From assembly GCA_964581815.1 (NCBI GenBank), contig CAZORE010000023.1, positions 11,250-75,249 of the forward strand: a DNA stretch of 64,000 nucleotides. The letters run 5' to 3'. Shown here piece after piece: positions 1 to 8,956 of this stretch. Position 1 is the first letter of the stretch. The number at the start of each line of letters is the position of its first letter. The translations under genes were made by a program, and so were the position numbers. The notes under the pieces are model-generated. The model saw only the letters and a program-made list of their open reading frames with translations, was not told the DNA's origin and did not search any database. Source of the stretch: Trebonia sp964581815. Its GTDB lineage: Bacteria; Actinomycetota; Actinomycetes; Streptosporangiales; Streptosporangiaceae.

Positions 1-861
1 GTCTTCGCCGCCCAGTACCTGGTGCTCGGGCTCGGCGACGTGTACCTGGGGGCGCCGGTGGCGACGCCGGTCGACCCGAGGCACCGGCTGGTGACGACCA
101 AGTACAACCCGGCGCGGACCTGGACGGCGGAGAACTCCGTCGGGATCGGCGGCGCGTACCTGTGCATTTACGGCATGGAAGGTCCCGGCGGCTACCAGTT
201 CGTCGGACGGACGACCCAGGTGTGGAACCGGTTCCGCCGCGCCGGGCTGTTCGCGGAGCAGCCCTGGGCGCTGCGCTTCTTCGACCGGATCGAGTGGTAC
301 CCGGTCAGCGCCGAAGAACTGCTCGAGCTGCGCGCCGAGACCGAGGCCGGGCGCGGGCACGTGGACGTGACTGAAGGCGTTTTCGACTACGGTGAGTACA
401 CGCGGTTCCTCGCGGCGAACGCGGCGCCGATCGAGGCGTTCCGCGCACGGCAGTCGGCGGCGTTCGCCGCCGAGAAGGAGCGCTGGCGGGCCAGCGGTGA
501 GCTGGACCGGGCCGAGTTCGACGGGTCCGGGCCCGAGGCCGGCGCTGGCGCCGGCGGCCTGGGCGAGGCGGTGCGGGTCCCGGCCGGCGCGACCGCGGTG
601 ACCGCGCCGTTCATCGCGAGCGTCTGGCAGGTCGATGCCCGGCCAGGGATGCGGGTGGCGAAGGGTGACAAGCTCGCGGCGCTTGAGGCCATGAAGATGG
701 AGACCATCATCGTCGCGCCGCACGACGGGACCGTGGCCGAGGTCTACACCGCTCCCGGGGCCCAGGTCGCGGCGGGCCAGGTAGTCCTGGCCCTGGTCGC
801 GGACGGTCCGTGCGCGACGGCGCCCGGTCCAAGCGGGCCGGTGCCGGCGGCGGCCCGATGA
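1..861 (+). CDS. uca: Urea carboxylase, C-terminal part (5' end outside window)
   Basis: Biotin-dependent urea carboxylase converts urea, bicarbonate and ATP to allophanate in the cytoplasm. The frame is open from base 1 (FAAQYLVLGLGDVYLGAP), so the gene begins upstream; the GTG at 22 is internal. Visible parts are the end of the KipI/KipA-like carboxyltransferase region (KYNPARTW, WTAENSVGIGG), a linker rich in Ala and Gly, and a C-terminal biotinyl domain whose EAMKMET motif carries the lysine to be biotinylated (about base 694). After the biotinyl fold there is a short Pro/Ala tail. The TGA at 859-861 overlaps an ATG (ATGA) that opens the repeat leading to allophanate hydrolase, which would use this enzyme's product. 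Confidence 0.93.
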   Translation, partial: VFAAQYLVLGLGDVYLGAPVATPVDPRHRLVTTKYNPARTWTAENSVGIGGAYLCIYGMEGPGGYQFVGRTTQVWNRFRRAGLFAEQPWALRFFDRIEWYPVSAEELLELRAETEAGRGHVDVTEGVFDYGEYTRFLAANAAPIEAFRARQSAAFAAEKERWRASGELDRAEFDGSGPEAGAGAGGLGEAVRVPAGATAVTAPFIASVWQVDARPGMRVAKGDKLAALEAMKMETIIVAPHDGTVAEVYTAPGAQVAAGQVVLALVADGPCATAPGPSGPVPAAAR

Positions 862-1028
862 GCACGGTCCGATGAGCACGGTCCGATGAGCNNNNNNNNN
901 NNNNNNNNNNNNNNNNNNNNNNNNNNNNNNNNNNNNNNNNNNNNNNNNNNNNNNNNNNNNNNNNNNNNNNNNNNNNNNNNNNNNNNNNNNNCCGATGAGC
1001 ACGGTCCGATGAGCACGGTCCGATGAGC
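855..1028 (+). repeat. 14-bp tandem repeat with overlapping stop/start codons, containing a 100-N gap
   Basis: The unit CCGATGAGCACGGT is repeated on both sides of an N run at 892-991. Each unit holds an ATG that opens a five-codon frame (MSTVR) whose TGA overlaps the ATG of the next unit. The chain starts at the urea carboxylase stop (ATG 858) and ends at the allophanate hydrolase ATG (1023). The 37 bp left of the gap (855-891) are identical to the 37 bp right of it (992-1028), so the true copy number may be as low as three ATGs. The likely effect is on translational coupling of the two enzymes; this is inference. Confidence 0.85.
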
Positions 1029-3052
1029 GCCGTCGCCCGGGTGACGGCCGCGTACGCCGCCATCGCGGCGGCCGGGCGGCCCGAAGTCTGGATCAGCGTG
1101 CGCCCGGCCGCCGCGGCCCTGGCCGAAGCCGCCGAGGTTGACGCCGCCGTCGCCGCCGGGGAACCGCTGCCGCTGGCCGGCCTGGTCGCGGCGGTCAAAG
1201 ACAACATCGACGTGGCGGGCCTGCCCACCACGGCGGGCGCGCCCTCGTACGAGTACCTGCCCGCGCGCGACGCCACCTGCGTCGCCCGGCTGCGGGCGGC
1301 CGGGGCGGTCGTGCTCGGCAAGACAAACCTCGACCAGTTCGCCACGGGCCTCGTCGGCACCCGCAGCCCGTACGGCGCGGTTCGCAACGCATGGGATCCC
1401 GCGAAGATCTCCGGCGGGTCCAGTTCCGGGTCGGCGGTCGCCGTGGCGCTCGGCCTTGCCGATTTCGCCCTCGGCACGGACACGGCCGGCTCGGGCCGGG
1501 TCCCCGCCGCGCTCAACGGCATCGTCGGCCTCAAGCCCACGCGGGGCGTCATCCCGTGCACCGGCGTGGTGCCGGCCTGCCGGTCGCTTGACTGCGTGAC
1601 CGTGTTCGCGCGATCGGTGGCGCTGGCCAGCCGGGCGGTCGCGGTGATGGCGGGCCCCGACGGCGCTGACCCGCTGGCGGACCTGCTCGGGAGCGGGCCG
1701 CGCGGCGCATGGCGCCTCCCCGGTACCCGTCCCGGTCCCGGCGCCGGGGCGGACGCCGGCCAGCCCCGCGTCGCCATCCCGCGGCCGGCCCAGCTCGCCG
1801 GGCTGGCCGACGGCTGGGCGGAGGCGTTCGAGTCGGCCGTCGCGCGCCTGCGGTCAGGCGGGGCCGAGATCGTCACGGTCGACATCGCGCCGTTCCTCGA
1901 GGTCGCGAGCCTGCTGTACGGCGGGTCGTTCGTCGCTGAGCGGTACACGGCGGTGGGCGGCCACATCCGCGAGCACGAGGGGCTCATCGGCCGCGACCTT
2001 GACCCGGTCGTCGCGGCGATCATCCTCGACGCCGCGAAGCACAGTGCGGCCGGCTACTTCGCGGACCGGGAGCGCCTCGACCGCCTCGCGGCCGCCGCCG
2101 CCCGCGCGCTCGACGGCTGCGACGCGCTGCTGACCCCGGCGACCACCCGTCACCCGTCGATCGCCGAGGTGCAGGCCGACCCGGTCGGGGTCAACGCGCG
2201 ACTCGGGACCTACACGAACTTCGCGAACCTGCTCGACCTCGCGGCCCTGGCCGTGCCGGCCGGGACGGTTGCCGGGCTCCCGTTCGGCATCATGCTGACG
2301 GGCCCGGCGGGTAGCGATAGGCGGCTCGCCGAGATCGCCGCGGGCCTCGAGGCGGCCGACGTCGACCTGCTGGTCGTCGGCGCGCACCTGAGCGGGCAGC
2401 CGCTGAACCATGAGCTGCTCGCGGCGGGCGGGAGGTTCCTCGGCCCGGCCCGCACCGCGCCCTCCTACCGGCTGTTCGCACTGGCCACGCGGCCGCCCAA
2501 ACCCGGCCTGGTCAGGGTCGGGCCGCAGCCCGCAGCGGGACCCGAAGCGTCGATCGGGGGCGAGGAACCCAGGGCGTCGATCGGGGGCGAGGAACCCAGG
2601 GTTTCGGTCGGGGGCGAGGAACCCAGGGTNNNNNNNNNNNNNNNNNNNNNNNNNNNNNNNNNNNNNNNNNNNNNNNNNNNNNNNNNNNNNNNNNNNNNNN
2701 NNNNNNNNNNNNNNNNNNNNNNNNNNNNNCGTCGATCGGGGGCGAGGAACCCAGGGTTTCGGTCGGGGGCGAGGAACCCAGGGTGTCGGTCGGGGGCGAG
2801 GAATCCGAGGCGTCGATGCCGGGCGAGGGACCCGGGGCGTCGATCGCCGGGGAGGTGTGGCGGCTGCCCGCCGCGGGCTTCGCCCAGTTCATGACCGGGC
2901 TCACCGCCCCCATGGCGATCGGCCGGGTCTGCCTGGACGACGGCCGTAACGTGCTCGGCTTCCTCTGCGAGCCCGCGGCGGTGGCGGGCGCGGCCGACAT
3001 TACGCGCTTCGGCGGCTGGCGCGCCTGGCTTGGCCGGGGCGGGCGGACCTGA
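1023..3052 (+). CDS. atzF: Allophanate hydrolase (amidase-signature enzyme)
   Basis: It hydrolyses allophanate to ammonia and CO2, completing urea breakdown with the upstream carboxylase. The amidase-signature domain spans about residues 1-450, with the catalytic Ser-cisSer-Lys triad: Lys59 (AAVKDNID), the GGSSSGSA motif near 131-138 and the nucleophile in DTAGSGR (about Ser157). The C-terminal domain (PLNHELL, later GEVWRLPAAGF and FGGWRAWL) is the family's second domain. A 9-residue repeat of the type ASIGGEEPR sits between its first strands. Frames before and after the N run at 2630-2729 differ, but deleting the N run and one copy of the 55-bp flank gives one open frame of 624 residues, close to the usual size, so I treat the gene as intact. 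Confidence 0.9.
2547..2838 (+). repeat. 27-bp coding tandem repeat in atzF, with 100-N gap and 55-bp duplicated flanks
   Basis: The 27-bp units encode nonapeptides: ASIGGEEPR, ASIGGEEPR, VSVGGEEPR, then degenerate copies ending in ASIAGEVWR, which is the authentic C-domain strand. The repeat therefore looks like local amplification of that strand's coding sequence. The gap is 2630-2729. The 55 bp at 2575-2629 and at 2730-2784 are identical, as expected for contig ends that overlap by one assembly k-mer. Confidence 0.85.
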
Positions 3053-3083
3053 GACGTGTACCGGCTCACGGCCGGGGCTCTGC

Positions 3084-3089
3084 GATAAT
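3084..3089 (+). promoter_or_regulatory. Putative -10 element for leaderless tetR transcript
   Basis: GATAAT ends 7 bp before the GTG start at 3097, so transcription would begin at or next to the start codon. No Shine-Dalgarno sequence precedes the GTG, which fits a leaderless message, common in actinobacteria. Confidence 0.45.
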
Positions 3090-3096
3090 CGCTGGC

Positions 3097-3798
3097 GTGG
3101 CGGACGCGCGGGCCCCAGCGACGGGCAAGCCGGAAGAGGCGGCTGAGCACCGGCGCCGCGCGGGCCGCCCCCGGCTGCGGCCGGCGAGCAACGCCGGCGT
3201 GCCGCCACGCGAGGAGATACTCGACGCGGCGGCCGGGCTCTTCGTCAGCCAGGGCCTCGCCGCGACGACGACCAGGCAGATTGCCGAGCACGTCGGCATC
3301 AGGCAGGCGTCGCTCTACTACCACTTCGCCGGCAAGGACGAGATCCTGCTTGAGCTGCTCACCCAGTCGGTGCGGCCAAGCCTGCAGGTCGCGACGCGGC
3401 TGGAAGCCCGCTGCCGCGACCACCCCGCCGCCGGGCTGTACGCGCTGGCCCTCATCGACGTCCGGACCCTGACGGACGCGCCGCACAACATCGCCACGCT
3501 CTACCTGATGCCGGAGGTGCAGGGGGAGGAGTTCGCGTCGTTCCGCGCGGAGCGGTCACTGCTGCAGGCCGCGTACGGGCGGCTCGGCCGGGCGTCCGCC
3601 CCGTCCACCGGGCTGGATGAAGCCCTCATCGCGACGCTGGTCATGCAGGTCATCGAGTCGGTCATTCACCTGCGCCGGTCCGGTGAGCTGCGGGACTCCT
3701 ACGCGCACGACATCGCCGCGTCGTGCCTGCGCCTGCTCGGCCTTGGGGCGCCGGAGATCGCCAGGGCCCGCGACGCCGCCGCGAAGCTCCTCGCCTAG
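3097..3798 (+). CDS. TetR-family transcriptional regulator
   Basis: A 233-residue regulator with a basic, disordered N-terminal extension (about 35 residues) and a TetR helix-turn-helix at about residues 45-85 (TTRQIAEHVGIRQASLYYHF). It is followed by an all-helical ligand-binding domain. It starts 44 bp after allophanate hydrolase in the same direction, so it probably controls the urea carboxylase/allophanate hydrolase genes; the ligand is not evident. GTG 3097 is chosen because of the -10-like GATAAT just upstream. Confidence 0.85.
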   Translation: MADARAPATGKPEEAAEHRRRAGRPRLRPASNAGVPPREEILDAAAGLFVSQGLAATTTRQIAEHVGIRQASLYYHFAGKDEILLELLTQSVRPSLQVATRLEARCRDHPAAGLYALALIDVRTLTDAPHNIATLYLMPEVQGEEFASFRAERSLLQAAYGRLGRASAPSTGLDEALIATLVMQVIESVIHLRRSGELRDSYAHDIAASCLRLLGLGAPEIARARDAAAKLLA

Positions 3799-4172
3799 GG
3801 CCAAGGAAAGGCCGCCGGCGCCCGCGAGGTCCGTGACAGGACCAGACCCGGCCGGCGCGGGCCGCCTGGCCAGCCTGGCCGCTCCGGTCACCCTCGCCAA
3901 CGGCTTCATCCTGTCTGGCTACGCCGAGACAGGCGGCCCGGGCGGCAACCTCAAGCACCCGCCCCGCAACCCCTGGCACGCCAGCCTTGGCAGCACCGCC
4001 ACCCAAACTGAAGTTCCGCCCGTTTCGACGCCACCAGCGACTCTCTATCAGTTTCTGACTCATATATCCGACAAATCGGTCATGGAAATGACCGAAATCG
4101 ATAGAGAGTCGAAAGAAGCTATGAAACTGATAGAAAGTCGAAGTTTCCGCGAGTTTCAGCGATGATGGAACT
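3799..4172 (+). promoter_or_regulatory. Intergenic region with repeated CGACTyTCTATC operator-like motifs
   Basis: No convincing gene lies here. The 3' half is AT-richer than its surroundings. CGACTCTCTATCAGTTTC (4038-4055) is mirrored by GAAACTGATAGAAAGTCG (4123-4140) with one mismatch, and a third, reversed copy of the core, GATAGAGAGTCG, lies at 4100-4111. The last copy also pairs locally with AGTTTC at 4142-4147. The motifs end about 30 bp before the GTG of the AbiEi-like gene, a place expected for autoregulatory binding by an AbiEi-type winged helix. The match is direct; the role is inferred. Confidence 0.6.
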
Positions 4173-5111
4173 GTGACTCGACGTGATATTCCGGATGCGG
4201 TACGTAAGAAACGTGTTATGGCTGCCAGCCGGTGGAACCTCATCGGGGTCCCACCGCACCTGGTCCGCTCGCTGACAGCTTCTGGTGACCTGGTGCGCAT
4301 GCGCCAGGGCGTCTACGCGACCAGGGTTGCGGTGCAATGGGCTGGTGCCGATGCGACGAGGTGCCACGTACTCCGGGTGCTGGCCGCCCTCACCACTGTC
4401 GGGCACCACGCCGCCGCGAGCCACCATTCCGCGGCCCTGCTTCACCGTCTTGACCTGCTCAACCCGCCACCAGAAGGAAGCGTGACGCTAACCTGCCCGC
4501 CAGGTAAGCCATGGAATAGGGCGCGGCCCACGAGCGTCGTCTTCCACACGGCCGACCTGCCCACGGGGCATATCACCAGGCTCTACAGCCTGCCGGTGAC
4601 GTCAGCCGCACGAACCGTAATCGACCTGGCGAGGACGCTGCCGTTCGCGGACGCGGTCGTGGCCGCGGACTCGGCGCTGCACAAGGAGAAAGCCACCCAG
4701 CCGGAACTGGGCAAGGTCCTCGACGCCTGCGCCCGGTGGCCCGGAGTCAGGCAGGCACGGCGGGTCGTGGAATTCGCCGACGAGCGGGCCGAGTCGCCGC
4801 TTGAGTCGGTCGCGCGTGTCATCTTCGACCAGTCCGGTCTGGATTCGCCGGAACTCCAGGCCACCGTTTTCACCCCCTCCGAAGCCTTCCGGGTCGACTT
4901 CCTCTGGCGCGCGCACAACGTCATCGCCGAAGCTGACGGCCTCGGCAAGTACGGCGACCGCAGCGACGCGGTCAAGCAGCTCGAACGCGACCGTCGGCTG
5001 CGCGACGCGGGCTTCCGGGTGGTCCACTTCACCTGGAAGGAGCTCTTCGGAACGCCCGAACTCGTGCTCAGGAGAATCCGTGCGGCCATCGCCGCGACCA
5101 CGCCCTACTGA
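4173..5111 (+). CDS. AbiEi-like antitoxin-domain protein with C-terminal DUF559 nuclease-like domain
   Basis: A 312-residue protein. The N-terminal half resembles the AbiEi antitoxin family: a winged-helix region with SRWNLIGVPPHLVRSLTASG and RMRQGVYAT, followed by the helical domain (HHAAASHHSAALLHRL and SAARTVIDLART). The C-terminal 110 residues look like DUF559/Vsr-type endonuclease fold (ESPLESVARV, VDFLWRAHNVIAEADG, ERDRRLRDAGFRVVHFTWKE). Such two-domain proteins are common in actinomycetes and usually lack an AbiEii toxin partner; none is present here. The inverted repeats upstream suggest autoregulation. Start GTG 4173 gives the usual N-terminus. Confidence 0.8.
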   Translation: MTRRDIPDAVRKKRVMAASRWNLIGVPPHLVRSLTASGDLVRMRQGVYATRVAVQWAGADATRCHVLRVLAALTTVGHHAAASHHSAALLHRLDLLNPPPEGSVTLTCPPGKPWNRARPTSVVFHTADLPTGHITRLYSLPVTSAARTVIDLARTLPFADAVVAADSALHKEKATQPELGKVLDACARWPGVRQARRVVEFADERAESPLESVARVIFDQSGLDSPELQATVFTPSEAFRVDFLWRAHNVIAEADGLGKYGDRSDAVKQLERDRRLRDAGFRVVHFTWKELFGTPELVLRRIRAAIAATTPY

Positions 5112-5351
5112 GCCGGGCAGCGGAGCGTCGCTGGCGATTCTTAGATCGGCCGTGGCCGTTCCTCGGTCAGGTCAAGCACGTTCGCGCCGTCGGTTCCCGG
5201 AAGGCCAGGAAAGCTGGGTGGCCGGTTCACCCCGCGCGGGTGATTGAAGTCGGTCCCGTCCGGGGTGGGATGTTGTAGCGAGGGGACATCCGGGCGCGGG
5301 CCGCAGCGCCGTGGATCGATTCGCATCCGAGGCCGCGAACGGAGGGGGCGC

Positions 5352-5525
5352 ATGTCAGGAACGGGTTGGGGGATCCTGCTCGGCAGCATCTATCTCGTCT
5401 TGATGTTCGTTTTCGCGGTGCTCAGCTTCCGCAAGGGTCACTGGGTGCTCGGCCTGATCGGCTTCGTCTTCCCGATCCTGTGGATAATCGGAGCGATGCT
5501 GCCGAGTAGGTACGTGCGCCGCTGA
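5352..5525 (+). CDS. Small two-helix membrane protein
   Basis: A 57-residue protein starting at ATG 5352, preceded by a good Shine-Dalgarno (GGAGGGGG, about 5341-5348). Two hydrophobic helices are visible, residues about 6-24 (GILLGSIYLVLMFVFAVLSF) and 31-48 (VLGLIGFVFPILWIIGAM), joined by a short basic loop (RKGH) and ending in a basic tail. It resembles small actinobacterial integral membrane proteins of unknown function. Its frame extends upstream, but the RBS decides the start. Confidence 0.7.
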   Translation: MSGTGWGILLGSIYLVLMFVFAVLSFRKGHWVLGLIGFVFPILWIIGAMLPSRYVRR

Positions 5526-5575
5526 CATTCCGCGTGGATCGGTGGCCCGGCGACGAGCCGAATCGCGCGGCGAGG

Positions 5576-5581
5576 TACATT
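5576..5581 (+). promoter_or_regulatory. Putative -10 element for leaderless cysG transcript
   Basis: TACATT ends six bases before GTG 5588, giving the same -10/start-codon geometry as the tetR gene at 3097. This favours GTG 5588 over the upstream in-frame GTG 5534. Confidence 0.5.
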
Positions 5582-5587
5582 GCGCCC

Positions 5588-6862
5588 GTGACAGGAGGAA
5601 CACCGGGAGAGATGGGGCAACAGGCAGAGCGGGAAGAGGCGTACCTGCTCGGCCTGCGGCTGCGCGGCCGGCGGGTGCTCGTGGTCGGTGGCGGAGCGGT
5701 CGCCGCCAGAAGGGTGCCGCGGCTGCTCGCCGCGGGCGCCGACGTGGCGCTGGTCTCGCCGGAGGTCACCCCTGCCCTCGAGGAGCTCGCGGCCCACGGC
5801 AGGATCGACTGGCAGCACCGCGCCTACGCTAACGGCGACTGCGCGGGTGCCTGGCTGGTCATCGCCTGCACCAACCGCGCTGAGGTGAACGCCGCGGTAT
5901 CCCACGAGGCCGAGGCGAACCGCACCTGGTGCGTGCGCGCCGACGACGCGGTCGCCTCAACGGCGTGGACGCCCGCCTCGGGGACGGCCGGCGATACCAG
6001 CGTCGGGGTCCTCAGCGGCGATCCCCGGCACAGCGCCGCCATCCGCGACGCGGTCACCGCAGGCCTGCGCGACGGCACCATCGCCGCCCGCCACCACAGG
6101 AAAAGGCCTGCCGGCGTGGCCCTGGTCGGCGGCGGTCCTGGTGACCCCGACCTCATCACGGTCCGGGGCAGGCAACTGCTCGCCGAGGCGGACGTCGTGG
6201 TCGCCGACCGCCTCGGGCCGCGCGAACTGCTCGCGGAGCTGTCGCCCGACGTCATGGTCATCGACGCGGGCAAGGTCCCCTACCGCCGGCAGATGTCGCA
6301 GGACGAGATCAACGAGGCGCTCGTGGCGCACGCGACGAGCGGTAAGTTCGTGGTCCGGCTGAAGGGCGGTGACCCGTTCGTGTTCGGCCGCGGCGGTGAG
6401 GAGATGCTGGCCTGCCTGCGGGCCGGCGTGCCGGTGACGGTGGTTCCCGGCGTCAGCAGCGCGATCGGCGTGCCGACCGCCGCCGGGCTGCCGGTCACCC
6501 ACCGGGGGATGGCACAGGACTTCCACGTGATCTCGGTGCACGTGCCACCGGGCGACGAGGACTCCGGCGTGGACTGGCCGGCCCTGGCCCGGTCCGAGGG
6601 AACTCTGGTGCTCCTGATGTCATTGAAACGCGTAGGCGCGGTCACGAGAACGCTCATGAAACATGGACGGCGGGGGAATAGTCCTGTTTCGGTAATCGCG
6701 AACGGTACCATGCCCACACAGCGCACAATTTACTCAACGCTAGAAGACGTCGAGAGACGCCTAGCGGACGAAGGCATCCGGCCGCCGGCCGTGGTGGTCA
6801 TCGGCCGCGTGGTGGCCATCGCGGCGGAAGTCGCCGCGCTCGCCCAGGATCTCGGCGGCTAG
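5588..6862 (+). CDS. cysG: Siroheme synthase: precorrin-2 dehydrogenase fused to uroporphyrinogen-III C-methyltransferase
   Basis: A bifunctional cytoplasmic enzyme of siroheme synthesis, supplying cofactor for sulfite/nitrite reductases. The N-terminal NAD-binding precorrin-2 oxidase domain has VLVVGGGAVAARR (about residue 30) and CTNRAEVN. The C-terminal SAM-dependent methyltransferase has VGGGPGDPDLITVRG (about 178), the GKVPYRRQMSQDEIN motif, RLKGGDPFVFGRGGEE and VVPGVSSAIGVPTAAGLPVT. Length is 424 residues from GTG 5588. The alternative ATG at 5612 follows an AGGAGG at 5592-5597 but with long spacing. Chelatase activity, present in full CysG, depends on the N-terminal domain and cannot be judged here. 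Confidence 0.9.
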   Translation: MTGGTPGEMGQQAEREEAYLLGLRLRGRRVLVVGGGAVAARRVPRLLAAGADVALVSPEVTPALEELAAHGRIDWQHRAYANGDCAGAWLVIACTNRAEVNAAVSHEAEANRTWCVRADDAVASTAWTPASGTAGDTSVGVLSGDPRHSAAIRDAVTAGLRDGTIAARHHRKRPAGVALVGGGPGDPDLITVRGRQLLAEADVVVADRLGPRELLAELSPDVMVIDAGKVPYRRQMSQDEINEALVAHATSGKFVVRLKGGDPFVFGRGGEEMLACLRAGVPVTVVPGVSSAIGVPTAAGLPVTHRGMAQDFHVISVHVPPGDEDSGVDWPALARSEGTLVLLMSLKRVGAVTRTLMKHGRRGNSPVSVIANGTMPTQRTIYSTLEDVERRLADEGIRPPAVVVIGRVVAIAAEVAALAQDLGG

Positions 6863-6964
6863 GTTAACGCTGGCCAGAGACGCTGGCCAGACCGACACGG
6901 TGCGGCCTCTTCGCCGGTACCCCCGCTGGCGAAGGACATTTACGAGCACAAAGCAGGCGGGACC

Positions 6965-8956
6965 ATGGAAGGTATGGGCGCGACGGCGGAACAGTCACCG
7001 TCGCCCGGTGAAAACGGCGAGCAGGGCAAGAGCACCGGGCAAGGCGAGTCACGCACGCACGGCGGGGAACTGGAGCAAGCAGGCGAGCGCTGGGACCGGC
7101 CGCGTGTCCGCGTTGATGCCCGCCTGCTCGAAGCGACCCTGCTGAACCTGCGCAAGCGGATCGCCGCCATTCCGCTCGTGTTCGACATCCCCGGCGCCGA
7201 AGAGACCACCGCCGAACGCGCCAAGCTGCTCAGCCAGATCGACGACTACCTGCTGCCCCGGGTCCGCCAGTCGTCCGCGCCGCTGCTCGTGGCGCTGGTC
7301 GGCTCCACCGGCGCCGGCAAGTCGACGCTGGTGAACAGCATCGTCGGCACCCAGGTCAGCCAGACGGGCGTCCGGCGGCCCACCACCAACTCGCCGGTGC
7401 TCGCCTGTCATCCCGATGACATCCACTGGTTCGCGGAGAACATGTTCCTGCCCACGCTGCCGCGGGTCCGCCAGGAGGGGCTGGTTAGGCCGGGGCGGGA
7501 CGGGCTGCTCGTGCTCGCCGCCAGCGAGGGGATGACCAAGGGGATCGCGCTGCTCGACACGCCGGACATCGATTCCGTGGTGCGCGCGCACTATGACTTC
7601 GCCTATCAGTTCCTCGACGCGTCGGACCTGTGGCTGTTCATGACCAGCGCGAGCCGCTACGCGGACGCCCCGGTCTGGGAGCTGCTGCAGCACGCGCGTG
7701 AGCGCGGCGCGGCGCTCGGCGTGGTCCTGTCCCGGGTACCGCCGAGCCACCGCACCGAGCTCGTCGCCCACTTCAGCGCGATGCTCGACGCCAACGGCAT
7801 CCAGGCGGAGAACCGGTTCGTCATCCCGGAGACGGGGATCGTCGACGGCTTCCTGCCGGACGACATCTTCCAGCCGATCAGGGACTGGCTGAACGAGACC
7901 GCGCAGCATTCCGACCGCCGGGTCGCGGTGCTCAGCCAGACGATGGCCGGAATGCTCGACACCTTCAAGGTCCGCGTGCCGCGGCTGGCGGCGCACGTGG
8001 ACGCTCAGGTCGTGCTCCGCACCCGGCTGCGCCGGGAGGCCGAGGCCGCCTTCGCCGCCGCGCTCGCGGACTTCGACGACGGCACCTGCGACGGCCGCTT
8101 GCTGGCTGGCGAGGTGCTCGCGCGCTGGCAGGACTACGCGGCGAGCGGCGACCTGAGTGAGGCACTGCGCAGCAGGCGCGGCCTGTCCGGGCTGCGGCGC
8201 GGTGGCAAGCGGGCCCGCACCGACGCGACCACCACCAGGTACGCGGCGCTTGAGACGGCGCTGCGTAACGCGCTGCAGGCGCTTGTCGTCTCGGTGGCGG
8301 ACCGCGCGGCGGAGCAGGTGTCGTTCGTCTGGCGGGATAATCCGGGCGGTGCGGCCCTGCTCGCGGCCGCCGACGCCAGCCGGGTCCGTGACGAGCGGGC
8401 CGCCCGCGAGTTCGAGTCGGCCTTCGGCACCACGCCACAGGAGGCGTCAGGGACGGTCGGCCTGCCCGCCAAGCAGGGAGCGTTTGACCGGTCGGCCCCC
8501 GACTTGCGGCTGCGCGTCTCGCGGGCCGTCAGCGCGTGGCAAGATCAGCTCATGCGACTCATGCAGTCGGAGGTCACCCGGTGGCCAGGCGGCGGAGCCG
8601 TGCAGGACATCGCCCCGGTGACCGTGGTCGCGATGGTTGCGATGCTCGCGATGTCACGCCAGGGCGGCGGCGCGTTCCCGGTCGCCCGCCAGGCCGCCAG
8701 CGACCGCCAGGCCGCTGGCGAAGGCAAGGACAGTATCGGCTCGGTGCCCAGGGATGTGCTTGCCTCCGTCGTCGGCAACTCCGAGTCCGAGGCGCTGGTC
8801 GCGCGGGCGAGGAAGGACCTGCACCAGCGGATCGGGCTGCTGCTCGACGAGGAGCTGCTGCGCTTCGCCGAGGTCCTCGACGAAATGGGCCCGGTCGACG
8901 CGGTCGCCTCGGTCCGGCTGTACCAGGCCGAGTACGCGCTCGAGGCGACCCGATGA
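6965..8956 (+). CDS. Dynamin-like GTPase A (first of a pair)
   Basis: A 663-residue GTPase. An acidic/Gly-rich N-terminal extension (about 45 residues) precedes a GTPase domain with P-loop GSTGAGKST (about residues 113-121), switch RPTTNSP and G3 motif LLDTPDID. The usual N/TKxD base-recognition motif is replaced by a segment reading VVLSRVPP. The C-terminal half is helical, with one weakly hydrophobic stretch (VTVVAMVAMLAMSR). The gene overlaps the next GTPase by ATGA, so the two are translationally coupled. The pair resembles the dynamin-like DynA/DynB proteins of Streptomyces sporulation septation in arrangement; this assignment is inference from organisation. Confidence 0.75.
   Translation: MEGMGATAEQSPSPGENGEQGKSTGQGESRTHGGELEQAGERWDRPRVRVDARLLEATLLNLRKRIAAIPLVFDIPGAEETTAERAKLLSQIDDYLLPRVRQSSAPLLVALVGSTGAGKSTLVNSIVGTQVSQTGVRRPTTNSPVLACHPDDIHWFAENMFLPTLPRVRQEGLVRPGRDGLLVLAASEGMTKGIALLDTPDIDSVVRAHYDFAYQFLDASDLWLFMTSASRYADAPVWELLQHARERGAALGVVLSRVPPSHRTELVAHFSAMLDANGIQAENRFVIPETGIVDGFLPDDIFQPIRDWLNETAQHSDRRVAVLSQTMAGMLDTFKVRVPRLAAHVDAQVVLRTRLRREAEAAFAAALADFDDGTCDGRLLAGEVLARWQDYAASGDLSEALRSRRGLSGLRRGGKRARTDATTTRYAALETALRNALQALVVSVADRAAEQVSFVWRDNPGGAALLAAADASRVRDERAAREFESAFGTTPQEASGTVGLPAKQGAFDRSAPDLRLRVSRAVSAWQDQLMRLMQSEVTRWPGGGAVQDIAPVTVVAMVAMLAMSRQGGGAFPVARQAASDRQAAGEGKDSIGSVPRDVLASVVGNSESEALVARARKDLHQRIGLLLDEELLRFAEVLDEMGPVDAVASVRLYQAEYALEATR

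Noticed and set aside
855..1028. CRISPR array
   Set aside because: Tandem units of 14 bp without spacers or cas genes; the same applies to the other short tandem repeats in the window.
707..2023. Minus-strand frame across the first gap and the amidase domain
   Set aside because: It is Arg/Pro-rich, interrupted by N, and antisense to the well-conserved allophanate hydrolase.
2547..2838. Reading the frame change in atzF as a pseudogene
   Set aside because: Collapse of the N run and one 55-bp copy restores the frame, so the assembly explains it.
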